A stretch of DNA of 64,000 nt from Cupriavidus taiwanensis LMG 19424. GTDB taxonomy: Bacteria; Pseudomonadota; Gammaproteobacteria; Burkholderiales; Burkholderiaceae. Shown here one piece after another: positions 32,348 to 40,796 of this stretch. Positions within the stretch are counted from its first letter, which is position 1, and each line of letters begins with the position of its first letter. The stretch lies in NCBI RefSeq assembly GCF_000069785.1, contig NC_010530.1:1482001-1546000 (forward strand), written 5' to 3'. A program made the position numbers and the translations under genes. The notes under the pieces are model-generated. The model ran no database searches and was not told where the DNA came from. It saw only the letters and a list, made by a program, of their open reading frames with translations.

Positions 32348-33232
32348 TCAGGCCTCGCGCAGGCCCAGCGTGCGGCGCGCCTGCGCCGGCGAGGCCAGCT
32401 CGCCGCCGAGCGATCGGACAATATCGCGCGCCCTGGCGACCAGCGCGGCGTTGTCGGGCGCGAGCACGCCCTTCTCCAGGTAGATGTTGTCTTCCAGGCC
32501 GACGCGCACATGGCCGCCGGCGAGCCACGCCTGCGCGACGATGGGAAATTCCGCGCGGCCGATGCCGAAGGCGGACCAGTGCGCGCCCGCGGGCAGCATG
32601 TTGCGGGCATAGAAAATTGTTTCCGGCGTCGGCGCAAAGCCATACTTGACGCCCAGCACGAAGGTCCAGAGCCCGGGACCGTCCAGCACCCCTTCGCGGA
32701 TGAAATCGAGGGCCATGTTGAGGTCTCCCGAATCGAAGATCTCCAGTTCCGGCATCACGCCGGCGGCGCGGATGATGCCCGCCATCTTGCGCACGTTGGC
32801 GGGCGTATTGATCACCACGTCGGCACCGGAATTCATGGTGTTCAGGTCTAGCGAGCATACGTCCGGCCGCAGCGCGGCAATGTGTTCGACGCGCTTCGAC
32901 GGATGCAGCAGCGTGGTCCCGGGCGCGGCCACGCGCGGCTCGTGCTCGCTCGGCACGAAGCGCCCGCCCGGTCCCGTGGTGAGATTGATGATCAGCGAAC
33001 GGTTGCGCTTGCGGATCCGGTCCATGACGTCGGCGTAGTAGTCGAGCGACATCGACGGGCGCCCGGTCTCCGGGTCACGCACATGGATATGGGCGGCGGC
33101 GGCGCCCGCCTCGGCGGCCTCCAGCGCGGCATCGGCGATCTGTGCCGGCGTGACGGGCAGGCCGGGGTGCTGCTCCGGGGTGACGATGTTGCCCGTCACC
33201 GCGCAGGTAATGATGGTCTTGCGTGCATGCAT
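32348..33232 (-). CDS. BKACE family beta-keto acid cleavage enzyme
   Basis: The 294-residue TIM-barrel enzyme of the beta-keto acid cleavage family (prototype 3-keto-5-aminohexanoate cleavage enzyme, Kce) opens with KTIITCAVTGNIVTPEQHPGLPVTPAQIA. It contains the zinc site HIHVRDPETG and the C-terminal GHVRVGLEDNIYLEKG. The family condenses a beta-keto acid with acetyl-CoA, giving acetoacetate and a shortened CoA thioester. Context with an intradiol dioxygenase and an SDR suggests it cleaves the keto acid made from an aromatic compound; the substrate is unknown. Confidence 0.93.
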   Translation of the reverse strand: MHARKTIITCAVTGNIVTPEQHPGLPVTPAQIADAALEAAEAGAAAAHIHVRDPETGRPSMSLDYYADVMDRIRKRNRSLIINLTTGPGGRFVPSEHEPRVAAPGTTLLHPSKRVEHIAALRPDVCSLDLNTMNSGADVVINTPANVRKMAGIIRAAGVMPELEIFDSGDLNMALDFIREGVLDGPGLWTFVLGVKYGFAPTPETIFYARNMLPAGAHWSAFGIGRAEFPIVAQAWLAGGHVRVGLEDNIYLEKGVLAPDNAALVARARDIVRSLGGELASPAQARRTLGLREA

Positions 33233-33270
33233 GGCGTTTCCAGGGGTTGCGTGATTGGCGTGGCTGGGCG

Positions 33271-34020
33271 CTAGCCCAGCTGGCGGCCGCCATCGACGAC
33301 GATGGTGGTGCCGGTGGTGAAGCGCAGTGAAGTGGCACAGGCGGCGATGGCATCGGCCACGTCCTGGGCCTGGCCGATGCGGCGCAGCGGCGTGGTCCGG
33401 GCAGCGCGCTCGTTGAAGCCGTCATCGCGCCCCGGCACGAAGCCGGTGTCGACCACGCCCGGCGAGACGTTGAGCACGCGGATCGCCGGGGCCAGCGCGC
33501 GTCCCAGCGATATCGCCATGGCGTCCAGGCCGGCCTTGGCCGCGCAGTAGGCGACGTTGCTGCCCTGCCCGGTGCGGCCCGCGATGGAGCCCACATTGAC
33601 CACCAGCCCGTCGCCGTTGGCACGCAGCAGCGGCGCGAAGGCGCGGATCGCGGCGAACTGGCCGCGCCAGTTGACGGCGAACAGCGCGTCGATCAGGGCG
33701 TCGTCCAGCGCGTCGAGGTCGGCATGCGGAATGGCGCGGGTAAAGCCCGCGCAGTTCACCAGGATATCGACGCGACCGTAGTGATGGCAGATGTCGTCGG
33801 CCAGCTTGCGCAGCGATGCGCTGTCACCGATGTCGGCCACCGCGGCCAGGTGGTTGCCGGCCGGCAGCGCGGCCGCGGCGCTGGCCGCCTTGTCGGCATC
33901 GCGGCCGGCCAGCACGATGCTGGCGCCCAGGCGCGCCAGCGTTTCACCGGCCGCCAGGCCAATGCCACCGCTGCCGCCGAGGATCACGGCTACCTTGCCG
34001 GAAAGAGAAGATGCGCTCAT
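33271..34020 (-). CDS. Short-chain dehydrogenase/reductase (SDR)
   Basis: The 249-residue classical SDR has cofactor loop GGSGGIGLA (near 15-23), NCAGF, catalytic Ser in NVGSIAG, YCAAK (Tyr/Lys pair) and PGVVDTGF. The Asp-like DI pattern after strand 3 (AVADIGD) is preserved. It probably makes or reduces the beta-keto group acted on by the neighbouring BKACE. It lies 41 nt downstream of the dioxygenase gene in a regularly spaced operon. Confidence 0.9.
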   Translation of the reverse strand: MSASSLSGKVAVILGGSGGIGLAAGETLARLGASIVLAGRDADKAASAAAALPAGNHLAAVADIGDSASLRKLADDICHHYGRVDILVNCAGFTRAIPHADLDALDDALIDALFAVNWRGQFAAIRAFAPLLRANGDGLVVNVGSIAGRTGQGSNVAYCAAKAGLDAMAISLGRALAPAIRVLNVSPGVVDTGFVPGRDDGFNERAARTTPLRRIGQAQDVADAIAACATSLRFTTGTTIVVDGGRQLG

Positions 34021-34061
34021 GGTTTCGATGTGGGTCGTCAGGGATGATGCGAAAGCAGCGC

Positions 34062-35000
34062 TCAGTCGATGGGCGGCTTGGGAAAGGTCTGCTCGCCGGG
34101 CTCGAGCGTGAAGTCAAAGCCGAGCGTAAAGAATGGCACCGGCACGTTGCCCCACGGGCTGTGCCCGTGGTCGTGCCGTTGCAGCTGGCCGACGAGCTGC
34201 CGGTGCACACCAAAGGTGACATCGGATTCCAGCTGGGCCGGTTCGTCGGCGAATACCTGCGTCACCAGCGTGCGGTAGCCCGGTGCCGCGACGATGAAAT
34301 GGATATGCGCCGGCCGGTACGGATGGCGTCGCTGCGCGGCCAGCAGGGTGCCCACCGGGCCGTCGGTCGGCACCGGATAGCCTGCCGGGCGCACGGAGCG
34401 GAAATGGTAGTGGCCGCCTTCATCGGCATGGAAGCAGCCGCGCAGATTGCGGTCGGGCTGGTTCGGATCCTGGTTGTCGTACAGCCCCACCGGCGAAGCC
34501 TGCCAGACCTCGACCAGCGCCCCCGGCAGCGGCGTGCCGTCGGTGGCGCGCACCGTGCCGCTGACGAACAGCGGGAGGCCGGGCGCGTTGTCCTGGACCA
34601 CGCAGTCGCCGCACGCATAGCGCGGCGCATTGGCGCGGTAGAACGGTCCCAGCAGCGCCCCGGGCGTGCGTCCGTGCCGCGTGCCGTTGTTCATCACGGT
34701 CACCAGCGTCGACAATCCGAGCACGTCCGCGGCCAGCACGACTTCGTTGTGCGTGGCATGCGTGGCCTGGCCCAGGCGGGCCACGAACTCGAGCGCGAAC
34801 TCGAATTCCGCATCGGTCAGGTGCGCTTCCCGCAGAAAGGCATGCAGGTGCCTGACCAGGGCACCCATGACAAAGCGCAGGCGCGGATCGGACGTCTTCG
34901 CCATCGCGGCCTCGACGATGTGGGTGACCGACTGCTCGTCGTCGATCAGCGACAGCGGGCGGTCCAGGGATCGCTGCTCGTGTTCCAGGTACGTATCCAT
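34062..35000 (-). CDS. Intradiol ring-cleavage dioxygenase (catechol/hydroxyquinol 1,2-dioxygenase type)
   Basis: The 312-residue non-heme Fe(III) dioxygenase has an N-terminal helical linker domain (about 1-100), typical of catechol and hydroxyquinol 1,2-dioxygenases, then LLGPFYRANAP. The ligands are visible: Tyr in SPVGLYDNQ, Tyr in RPAGYPVP, and two His in HPYRPAHIHF. It cleaves a catecholic or trihydroxy ring to a muconate or maleylacetate-type acid. ATG at 35000 follows the strong ribosome site AGGAGGGCAG. It is the first gene of the operon, with a perfect LacI-type palindrome 12 bp upstream. Confidence 0.93.
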   Translation of the reverse strand: MDTYLEHEQRSLDRPLSLIDDEQSVTHIVEAAMAKTSDPRLRFVMGALVRHLHAFLREAHLTDAEFEFALEFVARLGQATHATHNEVVLAADVLGLSTLVTVMNNGTRHGRTPGALLGPFYRANAPRYACGDCVVQDNAPGLPLFVSGTVRATDGTPLPGALVEVWQASPVGLYDNQDPNQPDRNLRGCFHADEGGHYHFRSVRPAGYPVPTDGPVGTLLAAQRRHPYRPAHIHFIVAAPGYRTLVTQVFADEPAQLESDVTFGVHRQLVGQLQRHDHGHSPWGNVPVPFFTLGFDFTLEPGEQTFPKPPID

Positions 35001-35011
35001 CTGCCCTCCTT

Positions 35012-35025
35012 TGCAAACGTTTGCA
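35012..35025 (-). promoter_or_regulatory. LacI-type operator upstream of dioxygenase operon
   Basis: TGCAAACGTTTGCA is a perfect 14-bp palindrome with the central CG of LacI/GalR operators. It is located just upstream of the ribosome site of the first catabolic gene and is nearly identical to the site before the porin. The linked LacI gene is the natural candidate ligand-responsive repressor. Confidence 0.8.
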
Positions 35026-35246
35026 GTGCCTTGCATTATCGTCGCCAGCGAAATCCGGTCAAGGTGATTTCGCTGCGCGGTGCCGGCCGAATGGCACGAC
35101 AGCGTCGATTAGCTCAATAGATTCAAGGCGCTACGGCGCGGCGTCGGGAGAAACCCTGAGGCGTAGCAAAGTGCGGAGATAGCAAAGAAGATGGCGCGCC
35201 GGCGCTGGCACCAGCGCCACGGCAAGGGTCGCGCGGACCGGGTTCC

Positions 35247-35278
35247 GGTACGTGGGCTTGCGCGGCAGCCCACGTACC
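35247..35278. terminator. Strong hairpin after the serine hydrolase gene
   Basis: The perfect 12-bp stem GGTACGTGGGCT/AGCCCACGTACC (35247-35258 and 35267-35278, 8-nt loop) lies 12 bases beyond the hydrolase stop. A T-run is absent, so termination may need other factors. Confidence 0.55.
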
Positions 35279-35289
35279 GTTGCACCCCG

Positions 35290-36651
35290 CTATCGCGACA
35301 GCGCTTCCGCCACTGCCCTGAACGCGCGGAACGTAATCGCGTTGTTGGCGGCGTTGCCGGCCACAGGATGCGAGGCGTAGCGCACGATCGTCAGTTCGGC
35401 TTGCGGGTCGATGTAGATGCGCTGGCCGTGGATGCCGGCGGCCTGGAACATGCCATGGCTGTCGTGCGAGACCCACCACATGTCGCGGTAGCTCCAGCCC
35501 GGCAACACCGCGGCGCTGCCGGACCTGGCAAACAGCTCGCGGCTGCCGCCGCGGCGGATGTCGGCCACGACCGACGCCGGGATGATCTGCCTGCCGTTGA
35601 AGCGCCCGTTGCCGCGGATGGTCTCGCCAAAGCGCGCGAGGTCACGCAGCGTGGTGTTCAGGCCGCCGCCGCCGGATTCGGTGCCGATGCTGTCGACCGT
35701 GAAATAGGCGTCCTGCTCGGCGCCCATCGGCTGCCAGATCCGCTCGGACAGCAGCTTCGCCAGCGACTGGCCCGAGGCGCGGCGCACGATCCACGCCAGC
35801 ACCTCGGCATTGACCGTCTTGTAGGCAAACGCGGCATCGTGGCCGCCGTCCTTCTGCAGCGTCTTGAGGAAGTCATAGAACGTGCCGGGGCCGTTGTAGC
35901 TGGCCGGGCGGGCCAGCATGCCGCCGGCGCGCGCGTAGTCCCACACCTCGGCCCTGGGATCGGCATAGTCCTCCGAGTAGCGCACGCCGATGGTCATGTC
36001 CATCACCTGCCGCACCGTGGCATCGCCGTATGCCGTGCCGGCCATCTCCGGCAGGTAGCGCGTCACCGGCGCGGCCGGGTCCAGCTTGCCCTCTGCCGCC
36101 AGCATGGCGGCCAGCGTGCCGACGAACGACTTGGTCACCGACATCGCGATATGGGGCGTATGGCTGTCGAGCGCGCCGAAATAGCGCTCGTAGATGACCT
36201 TGCCCTTGTGCATCACCAGGATGCCGTCGGTATAGGTCAGTGCCAGCATCTCGTCGAAGGTGCGGCGCGTACCGTCGGCATCGGTGAACGGGATCGCGCC
36301 GATCGGCTGTTCCGCGCGCGGCAGCACGCTGGCCGGGCCGGCTCCGCGCCATACCGATGCGGTCGGCACCAGTTCGCGCACGTGCGAAAACAGCCAGCGA
36401 TTGCGTGGAAATTGGTTGCCCCCCGGTACATGGGTGATCAGCTTGTCCGGAGGCGGGGGAAAGCCCTGCATCCAGCCGACGACGTTCGGGTCGGTGGCCA
36501 GCGCCGCGGCCACCGTCGTCGCCGGTGCGGCGGGCGCGGCAGCAGCGTTGGCGGCGGGCTGGCTCGACGCCGGCAGGCTTGCCGCGAACAGGGCCACGCC
36601 AGCCAGGCTTCGCCATGGCCGCGGGGATTTCCGATGGGGCTTCCACAACAT
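35290..36651 (-). CDS. Serine hydrolase, beta-lactamase class C/EstB/NylB-like
   Basis: The 453-residue secreted protein starts MLWKPHRKSPRPWRSLAGVALFAASLPASSQ (signal peptide). SxxK nucleophile motif: MSVTKSF; the Tyr in VRYSEDYAD or a nearby YxN may complete the site. The layout fits the penicillin-binding-protein-like hydrolases such as 6-aminohexanoate-dimer hydrolase and EstB. Substrate unknown; not evidence of drug resistance. ATG at 36651 follows AAGGAG. It lies 45 nt after the MarR gene and is probably cotranscribed with it. Confidence 0.87.
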   Translation of the reverse strand: MLWKPHRKSPRPWRSLAGVALFAASLPASSQPAANAAAAPAAPATTVAAALATDPNVVGWMQGFPPPPDKLITHVPGGNQFPRNRWLFSHVRELVPTASVWRGAGPASVLPRAEQPIGAIPFTDADGTRRTFDEMLALTYTDGILVMHKGKVIYERYFGALDSHTPHIAMSVTKSFVGTLAAMLAAEGKLDPAAPVTRYLPEMAGTAYGDATVRQVMDMTIGVRYSEDYADPRAEVWDYARAGGMLARPASYNGPGTFYDFLKTLQKDGGHDAAFAYKTVNAEVLAWIVRRASGQSLAKLLSERIWQPMGAEQDAYFTVDSIGTESGGGGLNTTLRDLARFGETIRGNGRFNGRQIIPASVVADIRRGGSRELFARSGSAAVLPGWSYRDMWWVSHDSHGMFQAAGIHGQRIYIDPQAELTIVRYASHPVAGNAANNAITFRAFRAVAEALSR

Positions 36652-36696
36652 GCTGTCTCCTTGCATTATTTTTGGATCGGGGATTGCCGCCTCGCC

Positions 36697-37176
36697 TCAG
36701 TCCACCGATGCCTCCGAACCTTGCTGGTGTGCGATCAGGGCGCTGGTCAGCTTGTCGATGCAGCGATCCAGCGTCTTGACTTCGGCCTCGGTCAGCACCG
36801 ACAGGAACATCTTCTCCAGCACGTCGCCACGCTGGTAGGTCTGCGCTACCAGTGCTTCGCCGGCCGGCGTCAGGTAAAGGTTCAGCTGCCGGGCATCGGC
36901 TTCGCCCACTTCACGACGCAGCAGGCCGCGCCTTGCCAGCGCGGTGACAAGCTTCGACGTCACCGTCTTTTCCAGCAGCACCAGTTCCATCAGCCGCGTC
37001 AGCGTCAAACCCGGTTCCAGCCCGGCGAAACGCAGCACACGCAATTCCCGCAGGCCGATGCCGAATTCACGCTCGTAGAAGCCGGAGGCCGAGTTCTTCG
37101 TCATTTCGCAGAGCCGGTTCAGGCGGAACGACATGAATTCAAGAATCGAGTGAGTGGAACGGGTGGCGTTGGACAT
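36697..37176 (-). CDS. MarR-family transcriptional regulator
   Basis: The 159-residue winged-helix regulator has a recognition region around LTLTRLMELVLLEKTVTSKLVTALARRGLLRREVGEADARQLNLYLTPAG, where the beta wing DARQLNL is diagnostic for MarR. It is followed by the serine hydrolase gene it probably controls. An ATAGTT-N9-AACTAT inverted repeat lies 40 bp upstream of its start. Confidence 0.92.
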   Translation of the reverse strand: MSNATRSTHSILEFMSFRLNRLCEMTKNSASGFYEREFGIGLRELRVLRFAGLEPGLTLTRLMELVLLEKTVTSKLVTALARRGLLRREVGEADARQLNLYLTPAGEALVAQTYQRGDVLEKMFLSVLTEAEVKTLDRCIDKLTSALIAHQQGSEASVD

Positions 37177-37215
37177 GGCGGAGGGAAGTCGGACGGCAAA
37201 TGGATTCTATGGGCA

Positions 37216-37236
37216 ATAGTTTCCGTTGGCAACTAT
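37216..37236 (-). promoter_or_regulatory. Putative MarR operator
   Basis: ATAGTT (37216-37221) and AACTAT (37231-37236) form a perfect inverted repeat separated by 9 bases, 40 bp upstream of the MarR start. It is the only clear dyad in this intergenic region; autoregulation is inferred. Confidence 0.45.
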
Positions 37237-37374
37237 ATGGCCGGAGCAAGCCACCATGCCAAGGCCGGCGCGGCTCGCCGGTCAGGCCAGCGAGCCGGAG
37301 GCGTCCTGCAAATGGAAAGCAGGCGTCATTACATCCCGCGTCGCCCCGGGGAAGTGACGCCTGTCAGCGCTGTT

Positions 37375-37971
37375 TCAGTCCAGCAGATGCCCCATCCGCG
37401 TGCGCTTGGTCGCCAGGTATTTCTCGTTCTCGGCGTTGGCAGGCACGATGTGGCGCAGTTGCTCAGAGACGGTAATGCCGGCCTTCTCGAGCGCGGCGGC
37501 CTTCAGCGGGTTGTTGCTCATCAGGCGCACGGACTTGACGCCCCACTGGTGCAGCAGGTCCGCGGCAAAGGCGTAGTTGCGGGCGTCGATGGCCTGGCCC
37601 AGGGCGAGGTTGGCGTCGACGGTATCGAGCCCGCCATCTTGCAGGCGATAGGCGCGGATCTTCTCGGCCAGGCCGATGCCGCGCCCTTCGTGTCCACGCA
37701 GGTACAGCAGGATGCCGCGGCCCTCCGCGGCGATCTTTTCCATGGCGAGTTCGAGCTGCGGCCCGCAATCGCAGCGGCAAGAGCCGAACACGTCACCGGT
37801 CAGGCATTCGGAATGCATGCGGATCAGGACGTTGTCGCCTGCCACATCGCCCACGCTGAGGGCCAGGTGCTCGATGCCTGAATCGGCGCCCTTGAAGGCG
37901 TGCGCCGTGAAGTCGCCGAATCGGGTCGGCAGGCGCGCCGAGTCGATCAGCTCAATTTCTGTGTCATTCAT
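37375..37971 (-). CDS. ribA: GTP cyclohydrolase II
   Basis: The 198-residue protein catalyses the first step of riboflavin synthesis, GTP to 2,5-diamino-6-ribosylamino-pyrimidinone phosphate. Zinc site: [20 protein letters not shown] (C-x10-C-x-C). The active site region [19 protein letters not shown] contains the conserved Arg, and [15 protein letters not shown] is diagnostic. ATG at 37971 gives MNDTEIELI; upstream in-frame starts only add a non-homologous leader. It stands alone, as is usual for a second ribA. Confidence 0.94.
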   Translation of the reverse strand: MNDTEIELIDSARLPTRFGDFTAHAFKGADSGIEHLALSVGDVAGDNVLIRMHSECLTGDVFGSCRCDCGPQLELAMEKIAAEGRGILLYLRGHEGRGIGLAEKIRAYRLQDGGLDTVDANLALGQAIDARNYAFAADLLHQWGVKSVRLMSNNPLKAAALEKAGITVSEQLRHIVPANAENEKYLATKRTRMGHLLD

Positions 37972-38233
37972 ACCGGAATTCTTGGTCAAAAGGCGGGGGC
38001 GCAGCCCGGCACCGCCGACATTATGAGCGGAATCGGGCGTTCGCGCTGGAATTCCCCGCGGGGCCTGGCGCCGCGCCTGGTCGGCCAAATCCTACAAGCG
38101 CAAGCGCAGTCCACTTATGCAGCCGCCCCAAACGGGTCTGTAGACTCGGTTTACAGGACAAGGGCCGTCCCCGGCGGGCAGGATTGCGATGCGCAGCGCC
38201 CGCCGCTCGGGTACGGCCGCAGCAGGAGTCGCC

Positions 38234-38764
38234 ATGACAGCCAATCCACTGAATGCCGAGGCAGCGAGCACCAAGATCGCGGCATTGTTCGACACCAAGG
38301 TCGCGGCAAGCAATGCGGCCGAACGCGTCTGCTACGAAGCGCACCTGAAGCGGGGGCAAGTGCGGCTGGTACACCCGTACGAAGCCCATTTCGGCCGCAA
38401 GCTGGAGCCGGAGAACGACGGCATCGTCCAGACCGCGGTGCGCTCCCATCTGATGATGGCGGCGCTCGGCGCCGTGATCGGGCTCGCCGTGGTCGGTATC
38501 CTGCACCGGCAGGAAATCGACGCCGTGATGCACAGCCCGGGTCTGGCAGCTGGCGCGGCGATTTTCCTCGGGGTCGTGTTCGGCATGCTGCTGGCCGGAC
38601 TGATGACGGCACGGCCGGATCACCAGCTGGTGATCACGCCGGTGCGCGAGGCCGTGCAGCATGGCCGCTGGGCGGTGCTGGTGCACCCGACCACGCCGCA
38701 GCAATGCAACGAGGCCCTGCGCGCACTGCGCAATACCACCAGCGAAGTGCTCAGGACTGCCTGA
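38234..38764 (+). CDS. Two-TM membrane protein of unknown function
   Basis: The 176-residue protein has a soluble N-terminus (ALFDTKVAASNAAERV), then two hydrophobic segments (LMMAALGAVIGLAVVGIL and GLAAGAAIFLGVVFGMLLAGLMTA), the inner one Gly-rich as in glycine-zipper or general-stress-protein types. The C-terminal half holds DHQLVITPVREAVQHGRWAVLVHPTT. A GCAGGAG ribosome site precedes ATG 38234. It converges directly on the Lrp gene with no gap. Function unknown. Confidence 0.8.
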   Translation: MTANPLNAEAASTKIAALFDTKVAASNAAERVCYEAHLKRGQVRLVHPYEAHFGRKLEPENDGIVQTAVRSHLMMAALGAVIGLAVVGILHRQEIDAVMHSPGLAAGAAIFLGVVFGMLLAGLMTARPDHQLVITPVREAVQHGRWAVLVHPTTPQQCNEALRALRNTTSEVLRTA

Positions 38765-39235
38765 TCACGGCTCGACCGAGGTCTCGCGCTTGAGGGTGCG
38801 CAGCACGAAGGTCGAGCGGCTGTGGCGCAGGCCGGGCAGCTTGTACAGCTTGTGCCGCAGGAATTCCTCGTAGCCCTGCGTGCCGGCCACCGCCACCTTG
38901 ATCAGGTAGTCATACTCGCCGGTCAGCAGGTAGGCCTCCATCACCTCCGGCAACTCCGCCAGAGCCTTGCCGAAGCGGTACAGCATGTCGTCGTCGTGCC
39001 GCTCCAGCGTGACTTCGATCAGCACGGTATCGGGCAAGCCCAGCGCCTTCTGGTTCAGCAGTGCGGCGTAGCCTTCGATCACCCCACTCTCTTCCAACGC
39101 CCGCACGCGGTTCCAGCATGGCGTGGCCGACAGTCCCACCTGCTCCGCCAGCCGCGCATTGGACAGGCGGCCGTCGCGCCGCAATTCGCGCAGGATGCGG
39201 CGGTCGGTATCGTCCAGCTTGGGTGACTGTGCCAT
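38765..39235 (-). CDS. Lrp/AsnC-family transcriptional regulator
   Basis: The 156-residue protein has an N-terminal HTH (LDDTDRRILRELRRDGRLSNARLAEQVGLSATPCWNRVRALEE) and a C-terminal RAM/ACT-like ligand domain ending VEAYLLTGEYDYLIKVAV-type strands. Such proteins sense amino acids. It is divergent from a small protein gene across 152 AT-rich bases, the probable target promoter. Confidence 0.93.
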   Translation of the reverse strand: MAQSPKLDDTDRRILRELRRDGRLSNARLAEQVGLSATPCWNRVRALEESGVIEGYAALLNQKALGLPDTVLIEVTLERHDDDMLYRFGKALAELPEVMEAYLLTGEYDYLIKVAVAGTQGYEEFLRHKLYKLPGLRHSRSTFVLRTLKRETSVEP

Positions 39236-39387
39236 CGAATACCCTCTCTCAAGAATAGTCTTTCTTACATTCTATCAAAAAAGGTTGATCCTTCTGATAT
39301 TGACCTACATATGGAGAAAATCAGAAAGCCAATTCTGCGTCCCCGCTGGTAAATTTACCTGCATAGAAAGCCTGCCGGAAACGACAC

Positions 39388-39729
39388 ATGCCAGCCACCC
39401 TGCCCCTCCCCACCTTGCGCCTCTCGCTGCGCCTTGCCCCGGCCGATCTGTTCGGCGCCATGGAATGGGTGCTGGCCAATGCGCGCCGTACCGGGCTGGC
39501 GCCGCAGCAGGTGACCTTCGACGCCGCGCCGCAGGCCGTGATGCATGCCACGCTGACGGCAGACGATGCCAGCCTGCTGTGGCTGTTCCTGCGCCGCCTC
39601 GATAACGGCATCGACGTGGAACTGCTGGTTGCCGACGTCGAGGATCCGGACGACGACACGGTGGCGGAGCCGGCGCCGCGCGCCGCCACCTGTCGCGACC
39701 GCGCCACGGAGCCGATGCTGACGGCCTGA
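39388..39729 (+). CDS. Small protein, possibly ACT-like
   Basis: The 113-residue protein contains TLRLSLRLAPADLFGAMEWVLANARRTGLAP and AVMHATLTADDASLLWLFLRRLDNGIDVELLVADVE. The beta-alpha-beta spacing resembles an ACT domain, as in small acetolactate synthase subunits. This is a pattern match by eye, not a proven homology. Its divergence from an Lrp regulator fits an amino-acid-responsive role. The tail is acidic, then Ala/Arg-rich. Confidence 0.6.
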   Translation: MPATLPLPTLRLSLRLAPADLFGAMEWVLANARRTGLAPQQVTFDAAPQAVMHATLTADDASLLWLFLRRLDNGIDVELLVADVEDPDDDTVAEPAPRAATCRDRATEPMLTA

Positions 39730-39742
39730 ACCGATGGTGCCG

Positions 39743-40666
39743 CTACGCTGCCGGCGCCAGCAACTCGATCCCGTCGAGCTGCGCCGCGCAGGTATCGCGC
39801 ACGATCGCGACAAAATCCGCCACGTAGGGCCGCCGCGCCATCGCGGCCGGCACGGTCGCGTAGAGTTCGCTCCACAGCCCCCGGGCACCGATGCGCTTGG
39901 CCAGCACATAGTCGTGGTCGACATAGTTCTTGACGCCCCAGTTGGGCAGCGCCGCCACGCCGCGGCGGCTGGCGACCAGTTGCAGCACGGCCACCGTCAG
40001 CTCGGCGGTGCGCCGCTCCAGGTGGATGCCGGCCGGTTCCAGCACCTCGCGGATCAGATCGATGCGTGACTCGGGTACGGGGTAGGTGATCAGCGTTTCG
40101 CCGGCGAGGTCGGCGGCTTCGATGCGGCGCTTGTTGCGCAGCCGGTGTTCGTTGGCGATCACCGCCAGGATCTCGAAGCGGAACAGCGGCGCCACCTCCA
40201 GCCCGCGCCGCGCGGCCGGCTGCGATCCGATCACCATGTCGGCACGGCCGTTGCGCAGCAGCGCGATCGGATCGGCGTGGAAGCCCGCGACCAGGTCCAC
40301 TTCCACTTCGGGCCAGCGGCGGCGGAATTCGTCCATCACCGGCATCAGCCAGTCAAAGCAGGTATGGCATTCCAGCACCACGCGCAGCTCGCCGCGGGTG
40401 TCCCCCTTGAGCCGTTCGATATCGCGGTCGGCCGCGCTGATCGCGGCCAGCACCTCGCGCGCCAGCGCCAGCAGGCGCTCGCCCGCCGGCGTGAAGCGCA
40501 GGCCCTGGCGGGTGCGGTCGAACAGCGGCACGCCGTAGTGTGATTCGATCGCCTTGATCTGGTGCGACAGCGCCGACTGGCTCACATGCACACGCTCGGC
40601 CGCCGTGGCCAGCTTGCCGGATTCGGCGATGGCCACCAGCGAACGCAAATGGCGGACCTCGATCAT
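39743..40666 (-). CDS. metR: LysR-family regulator MetR
   Basis: The 307-residue LysR regulator has an N-terminal HTH (LATAAERVHVSQSALSHQIKAIE) and a substrate-binding domain (GELRVVLECHTCFDWLMPVMDEFRRRWP) matching MetR, which senses homocysteine and activates metE. It is divergent from metE, the conserved genomic arrangement. A perfect TGAA-N5-TTCA MetR box lies in the shared promoter. Confidence 0.93.
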   Translation of the reverse strand: MIEVRHLRSLVAIAESGKLATAAERVHVSQSALSHQIKAIESHYGVPLFDRTRQGLRFTPAGERLLALAREVLAAISAADRDIERLKGDTRGELRVVLECHTCFDWLMPVMDEFRRRWPEVEVDLVAGFHADPIALLRNGRADMVIGSQPAARRGLEVAPLFRFEILAVIANEHRLRNKRRIEAADLAGETLITYPVPESRIDLIREVLEPAGIHLERRTAELTVAVLQLVASRRGVAALPNWGVKNYVDHDYVLAKRIGARGLWSELYATVPAAMARRPYVADFVAIVRDTCAAQLDGIELLAPAA

Positions 40667-40702
40667 GCAACGCCTCCGCGCCGCAGCGCTTCGCGCTTGA
40701 TA

Positions 40703-40715
40703 TGAAATTGATTCA
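40703..40715. promoter_or_regulatory. MetR binding site in metR-metE intergenic region
   Basis: TGAAATTGATTCA fits the MetR consensus TGAA-N5-TTCA exactly, and the dyad extends to ATATGAA...TTCATAT (40700-40718). It lies 37 bp from the metR start and 82 bp from metE, positioned to control both. Confidence 0.85.
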
Positions 40716-40796
40716 TATGTTGTTTAAAACTTGTCGCTTGATTCATTTTATGGGCAAACCGACACTGTGCGCCAGACCTCTACCGGAGCAACATCG

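Noticed and set aside
35290..36651. Beta-lactamase family protein as an antibiotic-resistance gene
   Set aside because: It has SxxK but matches the EstB/NylB-type hydrolases in layout; nothing in the sequence supports drug resistance.
35191..37881. 896-codon ORF on the plus strand
   Set aside because: Antisense to the serine hydrolase, MarR and ribA genes, all with strong family motifs.
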